Below are positions 27,801-36,358 of a DNA stretch of 64,000 bases, in pieces. Both the position numbers and the translations under genes were made by a program. Numbering within the stretch: the first letter of the stretch is position 1; every line of letters starts with the position of its first letter. This DNA is from Mucilaginibacter defluvii (GTDB lineage: Bacteria; Bacteroidota; Bacteroidia; Sphingobacteriales; Sphingobacteriaceae). The stretch is taken from positions 797,074 to 861,073 of the forward strand of contig NZ_BAABJI010000004.1 of the NCBI RefSeq assembly GCF_039543225.1, written 5' to 3'. The notes under the pieces are model-generated. The model saw only the letters and a list, made by a program, of their open reading frames with translations. It had not been told where the DNA came from and ran no database searches.

Positions 27801-28261
27801 GGCTGCCTGGCATCGTCAACCACGGTGCCGCTAATTTTTACCGGTGCAGGTATGGTGTTGCTCTCTGCCGGAGCGGGTTCATCGGCAACAGGACTCTTTT
27901 TATCAATTAAAACCACATTGCCTGATATGGAATAATCCATCCCGATAGGGCTTAGCATTCTTTTTAAAACAGCGCCCAGTTGCTCGTTGCGGGCATCAAC
28001 GCTTACCTGTTGGGTGGTTACAATAGTATTGCTGAAGGCAAAGCTGATTTTGGTTTCTTTGTTTATCCGGCGCAGCACATCCTTAACCGGCATATTGGTT
28101 ACGTGCAGCGATATACGGGTGTTCAAATCCTGCGCGGAAAGTTTTTTGGCTGACGCGTATGTAAAGCAAACAGAAATGATGGTACAAATTAGTGTTAGCC
28201 GCATAAATGCTTTGCATATCAAATGAGAGGACAATGATTTATTTGTCATATATTTGATCAA
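24830..28261 (-). CDS. SusC/RagA-family TonB-dependent receptor with STN domain
   Basis: The 1143-residue outer-membrane receptor has a long signal region. It is followed by an STN domain (HVTNMPVKDVLRRINKETKI, near 52-71) that contacts FecR across the periplasm, then a carboxypeptidase-regulatory-like domain (ISGTVVDDARQPLIGVSVMI, near 143-162). The plug follows with EVVVTALGISKQKKALAYAV, then the 22-strand barrel to the C-terminal SFGLNLMVKF with a terminal Phe. The STN domain together with upstream FecR and sigma genes means the locus is switched on by its own substrate. The start could be the first Met or the fifth (28249). Confidence 0.95.
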   Translation of the reverse strand: MIKYMTNKSLSSHLICKAFMRLTLICTIISVCFTYASAKKLSAQDLNTRISLHVTNMPVKDVLRRINKETKISFAFSNTIVTTQQVSVDARNEQLGAVLKRMLSPIGMDYSISGNVVLIDKKSPVADEPAPAESNTIPAPVKISGTVVDDARQPLIGVSVMIKGSNNGTVTNADGRYTITAPDDNSILVFSYMGFITQEINVNGRSTIDVQLAENKKELNEVVVTALGISKQKKALAYAVTEVKGDEFTQARENNVANALTGKVAGVNATGLSTGPGGSSRVLIRGNGSLSGSNQPLYVVNGMPIDNTVPGGSASTNAGGGNVDRGDGIAGINPDDIESMSVLKGGTAAALYGARAANGVILITTKKGRAGKGIGVEYNSTFTAESPSVFPDWQYEYGQGDGGVKPMTQAAAIQTGRRSFGARIDGSTYVGFDGLEHAYTAQKDNIKNFYRTGTNLTNTVAFTGGTEAVTYRFSMSDLDSKSILPNSDFNRKTGNLNVSGKLGTKLSFEASAQYNIENAKNRASAGDALGNPNWTPYMIANTADIRWLDPGYDANGNEIPWNDASIASNSYFVVNKYQQKDTKNRFIGQAGVTYQFLKSLSIKGVVSRDFYNYNYKYIIPTGTLYVLNGQYNELKADASETNALVTLNYNTQVKDFGISAFVGANQQRSVYNQVNIVGANYIIPYFYSPLNLSTISTTPTNYKTAINSLMGSADLSYKNFAYLTFTGRQDWFSTLSPQNNSIFYPSVGGSFVLSEAFKMPQSITYAKVRASWAQVGGGAPGPYAINQAFLMVPSSGQPLQNVSSTVMTNRNLRPYTSTTTEAGVEARFLNNRIGFDLTVYNRKTTDDIVEVAISGTSSYNAVILNVGELSNKGIEGLVNGTPVKTNNFTWSASYNVAYNKNEVLKLAAGLNQIQMASSVNGWGYINNIVGQPFGSIVGTRMQRDAAGNVVFNATTGLPVATPLQTLGNGVAPLTMGLTNDFKYKRFSLNVLVDGKFGNKILSLMEIYGTRLGLMKSTLPGRDGGLTVSGVDQAGNSYSRTVPVADLRTYYDNYKSYSELFLHDASFVKLRQVILSYNIPVDKLKFAKLQGASIAFVARNLLTLYSQTDNFDPESSFTNDRAQGFESFGLPRTRSFGLNLMVKF

Positions 28262-28412
28262 AATTTATAGTGATGAAATGCCCTTTACAGGGTTTGGCTA
28301 TGAATTTGGGGCAACATGCCCAGGGGTTGGATGTGCTGGTACCACATTCAACCTTTTTTTATGTCGTGATTTTATCTATAATTTCTCTCCTTCTTTTTTG
28401 GGGTTAAGTATG

Positions 28413-29399
28413 TTACTGTTTATTGGTGCTTATTGTATAGGTATTGTTGTTAACGGTGGTATAATTGGTATGCGTTATTTTGGTAACGGCTTTTAAGATG
28501 CCTTGCAGGCTTTGACCCTGAAAAATGGCGGTTATGCGCTGGTCGGCCAGCTTTTTATCATTTATAATGATGCTGACGCCGTACTTGTTACTCAAAACGG
28601 CGGCAACCTGCTTCAGATCGGTGTTTTCAAAAATCAATTTATCATCAATCCAGGCAATGGCGTCTTCGGGATTTTTGAGTTTGGTCAGTTCAAACCGTGT
28701 TTTGCCGTAACTCATGGTTGCTGATTCGCCCCGGGTAAGCACCGCAAGGGCATTGGCCTGCTGATGCTTTACGGCTACCTTGCCGGTTAGTACGGTTACA
28801 TTTAACGGGGATGCCGCCTGCGGATAAGCGCTAACCGTAAAGGTTGTGCCCAAAACATGGGTAAGCAACTTGCCGGAGTGAATTACAAATGGTTTTTCTG
28901 CATCATGAAATACTTCAAAATAAGCTTCACCCGTCAGGTACACTTCGCGTTTATCGGCATTGAAATTATCGGGATAGCGTAAGCTGCTGTTGGCATTCAA
29001 TGTAACGCGGGTGCCATCAGCCAATAATACTACTTTTGTTTTGGCTGCTGAAGTTTGTGCGGTTTGGTAAACCGGCGCCTCGGGCTTTTGGTAACGGTTA
29101 AATAAAAACAGCGCCGCGCCGCATATCAATAAAATGGCAGTTGCGTATTTAACGCGTACGCGCCCCCTGCGCATGCTCCACAGGCGCATTACAACGTTTT
29201 GCCGGATGCCACCCAGATTTGCCGCTTTGGGCGTGGCCACCTGTGATGCTTTATCCCAATGGTTTTTAAAGGCAAGGTCAAAATCATCAAAATTGTCTGC
29301 CTGCCTTAGCATTTCAAACAATTCATCAAACTCCCCGCGTGTACACGTATTGCCCATGTACTTTTTAAGAAGTTCTGATTTACGCTGACTTTGATCCAT
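28413..29399 (-). CDS. FecR-family anti-sigma factor
   Basis: The 328-residue protein has a cytoplasmic N-terminal part that binds the sigma factor, one membrane helix (ATAILLICGAALFLF, near residues 85-100) and a periplasmic FecR domain (TKVVLLADGTRVTLNANSSL near 120-140, GEAYFEVFHDAEKPFVIHSG near 152-172). It ends with a DUF4974-type domain (DLKQVAAVLSNKYGVSIIIND). The last domain should touch the STN domain of SusC. It lies 81 bases after the sigma gene and 151 bases before susC. Confidence 0.94.
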   Translation of the reverse strand: MDQSQRKSELLKKYMGNTCTRGEFDELFEMLRQADNFDDFDLAFKNHWDKASQVATPKAANLGGIRQNVVMRLWSMRRGRVRVKYATAILLICGAALFLFNRYQKPEAPVYQTAQTSAAKTKVVLLADGTRVTLNANSSLRYPDNFNADKREVYLTGEAYFEVFHDAEKPFVIHSGKLLTHVLGTTFTVSAYPQAASPLNVTVLTGKVAVKHQQANALAVLTRGESATMSYGKTRFELTKLKNPEDAIAWIDDKLIFENTDLKQVAAVLSNKYGVSIIINDKKLADQRITAIFQGQSLQGILKAVTKITHTNYTTVNNNTYTISTNKQ

Positions 29400-29480
29400 T
29401 TAATAACTGATTGATATACTAAAGACACAGTAAATCAGCTATCAGACTAATAAAAAGTAAAATAAAATTTGTTTGTAGTG

Positions 29481-30053
29481 CTATTGGTTATAAATGCAGC
29501 AAAACAGCAGCACCATGGCCGAGTGGACACCATTTTTGGTAAGGTATGTATTTATAAAGCTAAGGGCGGCCATCAGGTGGTTTTTTACCGTATGTTTTGA
29601 GAGGTTGAGCTGCGCGGCAATTTCGTCATACGTCATGCCGTCCTCTTTACATAGTTTATAAACCAACTGGCGTTGTGGCGATAGCCGGCCTACAGCGCGC
29701 GATATCAATTGCCTGCATTCAGAAACCGCAAGGCGAGCCTCTGTATTGTTATCATCAACAACGGCTACGCGCATCAGCTCGTTAACCAGCCGGGTATCGC
29801 TGGCAGCTTTACGCAAATAATTAAGGGAATAGTTACGTGTAATGGTATAAATGTAACCGCCCAGGTTTTTTACATCATTCAAGGCCTCGGCATTTGTCCA
29901 AAGCTTGATGAATATCTCCTGGGTAATTTCTTCGGCTGCGTAACCAGACTTTGCTATAGCGTAAACCTGATTATAAACCTGCAGCTTATAATGCTCAAAT
30001 ACTTCCTCAAAGGTTAAATTCCGGTGGCGATTTAATTTAAACCCTCTCATCAC
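29481..30053 (-). CDS. ECF RNA polymerase sigma factor (FecI-like)
   Basis: The 190-residue sigma factor has region 2 (FEEVFEHYKLQVYNQVYAIA, EEITQEIFIKLW near 42-53) and region 4 with a helix-turn-helix (LSPQRQLVYKLCKEDGMTYDEIAAQLNLSKHTVKNHL, near 123-160). The layout sigma, FecR, SusC, SusD is the standard substrate-induced control unit of Bacteroidota. The first two Met codons are adjacent and either may be used. It is the first gene of the leftward locus, divergent from the riboswitch-metE unit. Confidence 0.94.
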   Translation of the reverse strand: MMRGFKLNRHRNLTFEEVFEHYKLQVYNQVYAIAKSGYAAEEITQEIFIKLWTNAEALNDVKNLGGYIYTITRNYSLNYLRKAASDTRLVNELMRVAVVDDNNTEARLAVSECRQLISRAVGRLSPQRQLVYKLCKEDGMTYDEIAAQLNLSKHTVKNHLMAALSFINTYLTKNGVHSAMVLLFCCIYNQ

Positions 30054-30304
30054 AATTAATTGGTTTTACATGATTTCGGACTTCCTAATATAATTAAAAA
30101 GCTTCCATAACAAAATTTAATTTGTTTAAATGTTATTTATCCATTAAATAAATATAAAATCGGCGGTAAAATCCGTCTTTTTATGTGGTTGCTATGTGTG
30201 CCGCAAATGATTTATTTGCGGTTGTGTCGTTTAAAAACCTGGGCAAACCCTGATAATTATATTTTATCTATTTTAGCCCCTGCAAGTTCTTTACTTATTC
30301 TTCA

Positions 30305-30482
30305 TCAAACCGGTGCGGGTTTTACAAACGCTAAATTAATAGGGAACCGTGTGCAAATCACGGGCTGTCGCGCAACTGTAAGTAACGCAAAAGGTTTCTG
30401 CCAACAAATGCTCACTGTTTTAATAAATGGGAAGAGCGGCAGAAATGTTACAAGCCAGGAGACCTGCCTGCCACCGAATTGA
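30305..30482 (+). promoter_or_regulatory. Cobalamin (AdoCbl) riboswitch of metE
   Basis: The core is present in order: AATAGGGAACCGTGTG with ATCACGGGCTG, then CGCAACTGTAAGT, GGGAAG in the variable arm, and the B12 box AAGCCAGGAGACCTGCC at 30452-30468. A closing stem CGGTG/CACCG joins 30311-30315 to 30472-30476. These are the invariant elements of the cobalamin riboswitch. It lies 178 bases ahead of metE on the same strand. I could not identify the expression platform with confidence; translation or termination control are both possible. Confidence 0.93.
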
Positions 30483-30659
30483 CAATGCTTTCGCGGTATG
30501 AAGCAATTGATCAGGTATGATGTACATGTTAGGCTAACCTTCTGTTTTGACGGGATTGCTATGTACCGTCGTGCCTGTCTTTCTACTCCACCCCAAACGC
30601 ATTGCGAAGCTTAGGCTAAAGCGCTTTTAACAGATTTATTTAATTAATTTTTTAAAAGA

Positions 30660-32972
30660 ATGCTAACGCAAAACTTAGGTTACCCGCGCATTGGTAGCCG
30701 CCGTGAACTCAAAAAAGCCTGCGAAAATTACTGGGCAGGCAAAATCGACCTGAAAGAACTGAACCAGGTTGGAAAAGCAATTAAGGAAGAAAACTGGCAA
30801 ACACAACTGGATGCGGGTATTAACCTGATACCTTGTAACGATTTCAGTTTTTACGACCAGGTGCTGGATATGAGCCTGCTGTTGGGGGTAATACCCGAGC
30901 GCTTTGCCCCAGTGCTTACCGAAGTTAAAACTAATACCGAAACTGACTTGTATTTTGCCATGGCCCGCGGCTATCAGCAAAACGGATTGGATATTACGGC
31001 ACTGGAAATGACCAAGTGGTTTGATACCAATTACCATTACCTGGTACCCGAGTTTACCCAGGTGCAGGAATTCCGTATATTCTCTGAAAAACCATTTGCC
31101 GAGTACCAGCAAGCCCGCCAATACCTGGGCAACAATGCCAAACCCGTATTGATTGGCCCGGTAACTTACCTGTTATTGGGCAAAGAAAAAGGCAGCCGCT
31201 TTGAACGTATCGACCTGATAAAGAAACTGGTACCTGTCTATGTCGACATCATCAATCGCTTAAAGCAACAAGGCGCAGAATGGATACAGATAGATGAACC
31301 TGTACTGGCGCTTGATCTGTCGCAAAAAGAGAAGGAAGCCTTTGAATATGCCTATAAATTGATAAGCAATCGTGTTAACGGTGTAAATATTTTAGTAGCT
31401 ACTTATTTTGATGCCCTGCATGATAATACCTCGCTTGCCGTAAATCTGCCGGTTGCCGCCCTGCATATTGACCTGGTACGCGCGCCGCAACAATTGAATG
31501 ACGTGTTGGCACAACTGCCTGAAAGCCTGAGCCTGTCGTTAGGTGTAATTGATGGCCGTAACATCTGGAAGAATGATTATAAAGCGTCGTTGGAATTGAT
31601 AGAAAAAGCGAAAGCTGCTATCGGTGCCGGGCGTGTTATGATAGCGCCATCATGTTCACTGCTGCATAGTCCGGTTGATCTCGGCCTGGAAACAGAACTT
31701 GATTACGGTCTTAAAAACTGGATGAGTTTTGCCAGGCAGAAGCTGAACGAGATAAAAGAGCTTAAAGCCATAGCTACTGGTACTGATGATCAGCAATATC
31801 TGCAAGCCAATCAACAATCTATCGAGGCACGCAAATTATCAACACGGGTGCACAAAGTAGCCGTTAAACAACGTATCGCTGAACTGACCGAAGCCGACGA
31901 TAAACGTGTAAGCGGCTTTGCCAACAGGCAGCAAATACAGCAGCAGCGTTTTAAACTCCCGGCCTTCCCTACAACTACCATTGGCTCGTTCCCGCAAACT
32001 GAAGATATACGCCAGCTGCGGGCTAAATTTAAAAAGCGCGAGCTAAGCGCCGCTGATTATGAAAAGGCTATTGAGCAAGCCACCATAGATGCCATACGCT
32101 GGCAGGAAGAAATTGGTATTGACGTACTGGTACATGGCGAGTTTGAACGTAACGATATGGTTGAATACTTCGGCGAGCAACTGGACGGCTTTGCTTTTAC
32201 CAAAAACGGCTGGGTGCAAAGTTATGGCAGCCGCTGCGTAAAGCCGCCTGTAATTTATGGCGATGTTTTGCGCCCGCGCGATATGACGGTTAGGTGGAGC
32301 CGCTTTGCTGCAGCCCAAACTGATAAGCTGATGAAAGGGATGCTTACCGGGCCGGTGACTATACTGCAATGGTCGTTTGTGCGGGATGACCAGCCGCGCG
32401 AGGTTACCGCCAACCAGATAGCCCTGGCCATACGTGATGAGGTGGTTGCCCTTGAGCAAAACGGCATCGGCATTATACAGATAGATGAGCCCGCCATTCG
32501 CGAAGGCTTACCGCTGCGCAAGGCTAACCGGGCAGCTTACCTTAACTGGGCTGTAAAGGCCTTTCGCATCTCAGCAAGTGGCGTTACTGATGAAACACAG
32601 ATACATACGCACATGTGCTACAGCGAGTTTAATGATATTATTGAACATATAGCTGCTATGGATGCCGATGTGATCACCATTGAAACATCGCGCTCGCAAA
32701 TGGAATTGCTGGAGGCATTCGCCAACTTTAAATACCCTAATGAGATTGGGCCGGGTGTTTATGATATCCACTCGCCGCGCGTACCTACCACAGCCGAGAT
32801 GGTGGCCCTGCTTGAAAAAGCAGCTGAACTGCTACCCGCCCGTAACCTTTGGGTAAACCCGGATTGCGGCCTTAAAACGCGCAAATGGCCCGAAACTAAA
32901 GTGGCGTTGCAAAACATGGTAGCGGCCGCGCAGCAGGCAAGGCAAAGCATAAAAGCTGAAGCAACAATTTAA
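30660..32972 (+). CDS. metE: Cobalamin-independent methionine synthase
   Basis: MetE transfers the methyl group of 5-methyltetrahydropteroyl-triglutamate to homocysteine without B12, in the cytosol. The 770 residues are the usual length. The N-terminal half begins MLTQNLGYPRIGSRRELKKA and has SCSLLHSPVDL near 335. The C-terminal catalytic half has TTIGSFPQTEDIR near 440, VHGEFERNDMVEYFGEQ near 490, QIDEPAIREGLP near 605 and the zinc ligands in HTHMCYSEFND near 645 and WVNPDCGLKTRKW near 730. The B12 riboswitch upstream fits shutting it off when MetH can use cobalamin. Confidence 0.97.
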   Translation: MLTQNLGYPRIGSRRELKKACENYWAGKIDLKELNQVGKAIKEENWQTQLDAGINLIPCNDFSFYDQVLDMSLLLGVIPERFAPVLTEVKTNTETDLYFAMARGYQQNGLDITALEMTKWFDTNYHYLVPEFTQVQEFRIFSEKPFAEYQQARQYLGNNAKPVLIGPVTYLLLGKEKGSRFERIDLIKKLVPVYVDIINRLKQQGAEWIQIDEPVLALDLSQKEKEAFEYAYKLISNRVNGVNILVATYFDALHDNTSLAVNLPVAALHIDLVRAPQQLNDVLAQLPESLSLSLGVIDGRNIWKNDYKASLELIEKAKAAIGAGRVMIAPSCSLLHSPVDLGLETELDYGLKNWMSFARQKLNEIKELKAIATGTDDQQYLQANQQSIEARKLSTRVHKVAVKQRIAELTEADDKRVSGFANRQQIQQQRFKLPAFPTTTIGSFPQTEDIRQLRAKFKKRELSAADYEKAIEQATIDAIRWQEEIGIDVLVHGEFERNDMVEYFGEQLDGFAFTKNGWVQSYGSRCVKPPVIYGDVLRPRDMTVRWSRFAAAQTDKLMKGMLTGPVTILQWSFVRDDQPREVTANQIALAIRDEVVALEQNGIGIIQIDEPAIREGLPLRKANRAAYLNWAVKAFRISASGVTDETQIHTHMCYSEFNDIIEHIAAMDADVITIETSRSQMELLEAFANFKYPNEIGPGVYDIHSPRVPTTAEMVALLEKAAELLPARNLWVNPDCGLKTRKWPETKVALQNMVAAAQQARQSIKAEATI

Positions 32973-32977
32973 ATATC

Positions 32978-33004
32978 AAACGGGCAGGTACTTCCTGCCC
33001 GTTT
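32978..33004 (+). terminator. Intrinsic terminator of metE
   Basis: An 11-bp perfect stem AAACGGGCAGG/CCTGCCCGTTT (32978-32988 with 32994-33004), 5-base loop, directly follows the metE stop and is followed by TGTTTA. Confidence 0.9.
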
Positions 33005-33304
33005 TGTTTATAGCCTTCCGTATATGGCATAGTCCCCTAAGTCAGTTATTTACGGCTAAGTTGGTATCGATTTTGCCTCTTAACATTTATTGCAAATAGC
33101 GGTTAATTAATACTTAATATTTAAAGCAGGAAAAGTGGCTGTGGTTAAGTTGTTTTAATAACAGCGAGATAAACCACACCGCTCAAATACTGCTCTACAA
33201 TATGGGGTATTGGGTAATTTTTTCCCTATTGTGGGTAAAAATATGCTTAGCTGGTATTGCTGCCCTAAGGTTTAAGTTATCAACTATTGATTTTTCAGGC
33301 CCTG
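33005..33304. other. Intergenic region upstream of the esterase operon
   Basis: About 300 bases of AT-rich sequence lie between the metE terminator and the first esterase gene. It must hold the operon promoter, but I see no clear TAnnTTTG element, RNA motif or inverted repeat apart from short GGGTAA/TTACCC-like half sites near 33210-33240. Confidence 0.4.
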
Positions 33305-34651
33305 ATGAATAAAATTTTAACTTTTATTTTCGCTATATGCATGAGTGTAGCTCTGCCTGTAGCCGCTTACAGCCAAACCCCTGAACACGAAGAAGGCGGT
33401 GAGGCGGAAGGTGAAGTTTTTCTGGATATCAAACCTAAAATCAGGAATGCTATCTTTAACGATCCGGCCGAGGTAGCTTACGATATTAAAGTTAAAAGTA
33501 CTTATAAAGAAGTTCAGGAAGGTAAAGTAAGCTATGAGCTTAAAACCGACTACGGTAAACATGTATCTACTGATTCGGTAAAAGTAAAAATAGGCCCGGG
33601 TGGCAGTAAAAAGCTTAGTTTTAAAATACCTGCTAAAACGCCTGGGTTCTATGAACTAAGTTTTCGTTTCAATCTTTCCTTATATGATGATACCGTACGC
33701 CGTGTTTTTGGTGTAAGGCCGGATCAGATCGTAGCGGAGAATAACCGCCCGGCTGATTTTGTATCGTTCTGGCAAAAAACGCGCGACTCGTTAAGCAAGG
33801 TGCCGCCAAAGTACCGGGTGCTGGAGCGCAAGGATCTGTCGACCCCCAAGATCACCGTTTATTTAGTAGAGATGCGTTCATGGAACAACGCCTTGATCCG
33901 AGGCTGGTTGACCATCCCTAAAAACCGTCCTAAAAAATTACCGGTACGCTACCGCGTGCCCGGCTACCTGGTTACCATGGAGCCCAGCATGATGGAAGAT
34001 GATTTCGCGGTATTCTCCATAAACGTGCGTGGCAATGGCAACAGCAAGGATGCCATTAACACCAAGGGTATACAATATAACCTCTACAACATCGGCGACC
34101 GGAACAACTACGTGTACCGCGCGGTATATATGGATTGCTTGCGCGGGGTTGATTTTATTGCCTCGCACCAGGATATGGGGCTGGATACCTCACGTATATC
34201 TATTGACGGCGGCAGCCAGGGTGGTGCTTTAGCTATTGTGGTGGCCGCGCTGGATAAGCGTATAAAACTGGTAACCACTGAGGTACCGCTGTACAGTGAT
34301 ATTCATAACGCCGTGCGCATATCAAAAGCCATGCACCCTAATGTGCAAACCCCGGTTTGGTACATGAACAATTATGTAAGTCAAAAAACCGGCTTTACCG
34401 AACAGCGCCTCTTTAAAACCTGGGATTATTTTGATCCGCTGAACTTTGCAGGCATGGTGCGCTGCCCCGTGCTGATGGGTATTGGTTTACTGGATGAACT
34501 GTGTCCGCCAAGCTGCAGCATAGCCATGTACAACCGGCTGGCCACACAGAAGAAGGAATTATGGGTAACGCCGGATAAAGGCCACGAGGTTGATGGTAAT
34601 TACTATCGCTTTCAATACCAGTGGCTGCGCGAATATTTTTTACTGCCTTAA
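33305..34651 (+). CDS. Secreted acetylxylan-esterase-like alpha/beta hydrolase A
   Basis: The second Met (33305) opens the signal peptide MNKILTFIFAICMSVALPVA, giving 448 residues. An acidic linker (EHEEGGEAEGE) and a beta-sandwich-like domain come first. Then an alpha/beta hydrolase of the AXE1/cephalosporin-deacetylase type follows: nucleophile motif GGSQGGALA near residue 305, GLLDELCPPS with the likely Asp near 400, and GHEVDG with the His near 430. Such enzymes remove acetyl groups from sugars or similar esters. It is the first gene of a rightward operon, and its relative lies three genes on (36359). Confidence 0.88.
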   Translation: MNKILTFIFAICMSVALPVAAYSQTPEHEEGGEAEGEVFLDIKPKIRNAIFNDPAEVAYDIKVKSTYKEVQEGKVSYELKTDYGKHVSTDSVKVKIGPGGSKKLSFKIPAKTPGFYELSFRFNLSLYDDTVRRVFGVRPDQIVAENNRPADFVSFWQKTRDSLSKVPPKYRVLERKDLSTPKITVYLVEMRSWNNALIRGWLTIPKNRPKKLPVRYRVPGYLVTMEPSMMEDDFAVFSINVRGNGNSKDAINTKGIQYNLYNIGDRNNYVYRAVYMDCLRGVDFIASHQDMGLDTSRISIDGGSQGGALAIVVAALDKRIKLVTTEVPLYSDIHNAVRISKAMHPNVQTPVWYMNNYVSQKTGFTEQRLFKTWDYFDPLNFAGMVRCPVLMGIGLLDELCPPSCSIAMYNRLATQKKELWVTPDKGHEVDGNYYRFQYQWLREYFLLP

Positions 34652-34665
34652 TAACCTGAGCCGGA

Positions 34666-35517
34666 ATGAAAATCAAGATAAAGATACTTTTAAGTGTATT
34701 GCTTATAACCCTAATGCAGGCTATCCCGGCAAGGGCTGGCTGGCCGGTAGGCAAAAGGCATTATGTAATATCAACCACTATATCGTTCTACAAGGCTGAT
34801 AAGGGCTGGAACAACGCAGGTAAGCTCGAAAATATTGATGGCAGTTTCCAGGCGCAGTCGCTGGGAGTTTTCGCGGCTTACGGATTAAGCCGTGGGTTAG
34901 ATTTGATAGCTACCCTGCCCGCATCATACCAAACTACTACTAACCAATTCGGCACTTTCCATCAAAGTGGCGCCGGCGATCTGCAACTGGGTTTGAGTGG
35001 TGTGCTTAAACACTTTAATTACGCCAATTACATTACGCTTTATGTGGGCGGCGTTGCTCCGCTTTATAAAAATACCAATACCAAAGTATTTGGCCTGGGT
35101 AATACAGGCATGGTGGCTAGGTTGTCAAACTCCGGTCCGTTAGGTAAAAAAACGTATTATAATGTTGACCTGGGTGGAGGTCAGTATTTTGGCAACAACG
35201 CCCCCCGCCAGCTAACCTGGGATGGCCTGCTTGGCTTTAAGCTCGACGATGCTAATCAGCTAAATTTCGGTTATGGTGGTATCTATTCGCAAAGCGATGA
35301 CAAGGGACTTACGCTTAATGCCTTCGCGGCTCGTAATTATGCCTATCAGCGTGCTACGGCAGGTTTCGGGCATACCTTTTCAAAGCGCTTTACCATGAAT
35401 TTGAGCGGCTTTTACATTTTTACCGGCCGTAATACCGGCCAGGGTTATGGTGCCTCATTATCGGCATCCATGAAACTGCCTTACTATGGCAAACATCACG
35501 CTGATTATTTAAGATAA
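34666..35517 (+). CDS. Outer-membrane beta-barrel protein A
   Basis: The 283-residue product has a Sec signal (MKIKIKILLSVLLITLMQAIPARA) followed at once by GWPVGKRHYVIS. The rest is alternating amphipathic beta strands with many aromatic girdle residues and GAGDLQLGL near 105. It has the look of a porin-like MetA-pathway/DUF-type barrel. It shares the GWPV(K/G)K..Y..S...SFYKA..W..GKL start with the next gene, so the two are paralogues. Gaps of 14 and 17 bases place it in one operon with the esterases. Confidence 0.75.
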   Translation: MKIKIKILLSVLLITLMQAIPARAGWPVGKRHYVISTTISFYKADKGWNNAGKLENIDGSFQAQSLGVFAAYGLSRGLDLIATLPASYQTTTNQFGTFHQSGAGDLQLGLSGVLKHFNYANYITLYVGGVAPLYKNTNTKVFGLGNTGMVARLSNSGPLGKKTYYNVDLGGGQYFGNNAPRQLTWDGLLGFKLDDANQLNFGYGGIYSQSDDKGLTLNAFAARNYAYQRATAGFGHTFSKRFTMNLSGFYIFTGRNTGQGYGASLSASMKLPYYGKHHADYLR

Positions 35518-35534
35518 AAGATATAGAGTTTAAG

Positions 35535-36356
35535 ATGAATACATTTTACAAAACAGCCATTGCATTAATGATAGCCGCTTTGCCGGTTACAGTACTGGCG
35601 GGCGGATGGCCGGTTAAAAAAGGCAACTATCTGGTATCCGTAACGGCAAGCTACTTCAGGGCATCGCAATTGTGGGACAAAGGTGGCAAGCTGGGCGGTT
35701 ATGACCAAGGCGGATATTTCGAGTCGCGCTCGTTATCGCTTTATGGCGAATATGGTATAACCCGCAGGCTAACCGGTGTGGTATCATTACCTTACATCAT
35801 CAACGAGTTTAAACAGCAGGACCTGCCGGCAGCAACTTCACAGGGCTTGGGCGATATGGAGTTTGGCGTTAGGTATTATCTCACCAACATCAATTTTAAA
35901 TATTATTTCGCTGTACAGGGTATGGCTATAGCGCCACTCTACAGCAACAACAGCCTGGGCTTTTCATCAGGTGGTGCTGAGGTAAGGGCCATTGGTTCCG
36001 GCAGCGGAAAGATCGGCTCAAAAAATTATTACATGAACCTTGAAGTAGGCGGCCGCCAGTATTTTCAAAATGCGGGCCCATTCCAGGTGCGTTATACCGG
36101 CGCTTTTGGTTTGAATTTTGACAAACATAACCAGGTAGCGTTAGGCGTATCGGGCAATTACTCAACCAGTATCAATAAAACACTGGATGAGAACCTGGTG
36201 CTGAACAAAGATTTTTCGTACACGCAGGGCTCATTCAGCTATGCGTACATCGTTAACCCTAAATTATCGTTTTTCGCGGGTGTTAACCAGTTTCTGGTGG
36301 GGCGGTCAACAGGTAAGGGCACTACGTTTTCGTTATCTGTAATTACTAAGTTTTAA
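35535..36356 (+). CDS. Outer-membrane beta-barrel protein B
   Basis: The 273-residue paralogue of the upstream barrel has signal peptide MNTFYKTAIALMIAALPVTVLA, then GGWPVKKGNYLVSVTASYF. Strand-rich sequence includes GLGDMEFGVRYYL near 107 and a C-terminal TFSLSVITKF ending in Phe, the usual outer-membrane insertion signal. It is separated from the following esterase gene by only 2 bases. It may pass a substrate or product of the esterases; that is inferred from position. Confidence 0.75.
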   Translation: MNTFYKTAIALMIAALPVTVLAGGWPVKKGNYLVSVTASYFRASQLWDKGGKLGGYDQGGYFESRSLSLYGEYGITRRLTGVVSLPYIINEFKQQDLPAATSQGLGDMEFGVRYYLTNINFKYYFAVQGMAIAPLYSNNSLGFSSGGAEVRAIGSGSGKIGSKNYYMNLEVGGRQYFQNAGPFQVRYTGAFGLNFDKHNQVALGVSGNYSTSINKTLDENLVLNKDFSYTQGSFSYAYIVNPKLSFFAGVNQFLVGRSTGKGTTFSLSVITKF

Positions 36357-36358
36357 TA

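Noticed and set aside
28254..28496. A + strand open frame between fecR and susC with hydrophobic sequence
   Set aside because: It overlaps both the susC start and the fecR end on the opposite strand, and most of it is the antisense of coding DNA.
30183..30482. A 99-codon open frame across the cobalamin riboswitch
   Set aside because: It runs through the invariant riboswitch core and its translation has no protein-like features, so it is chance.
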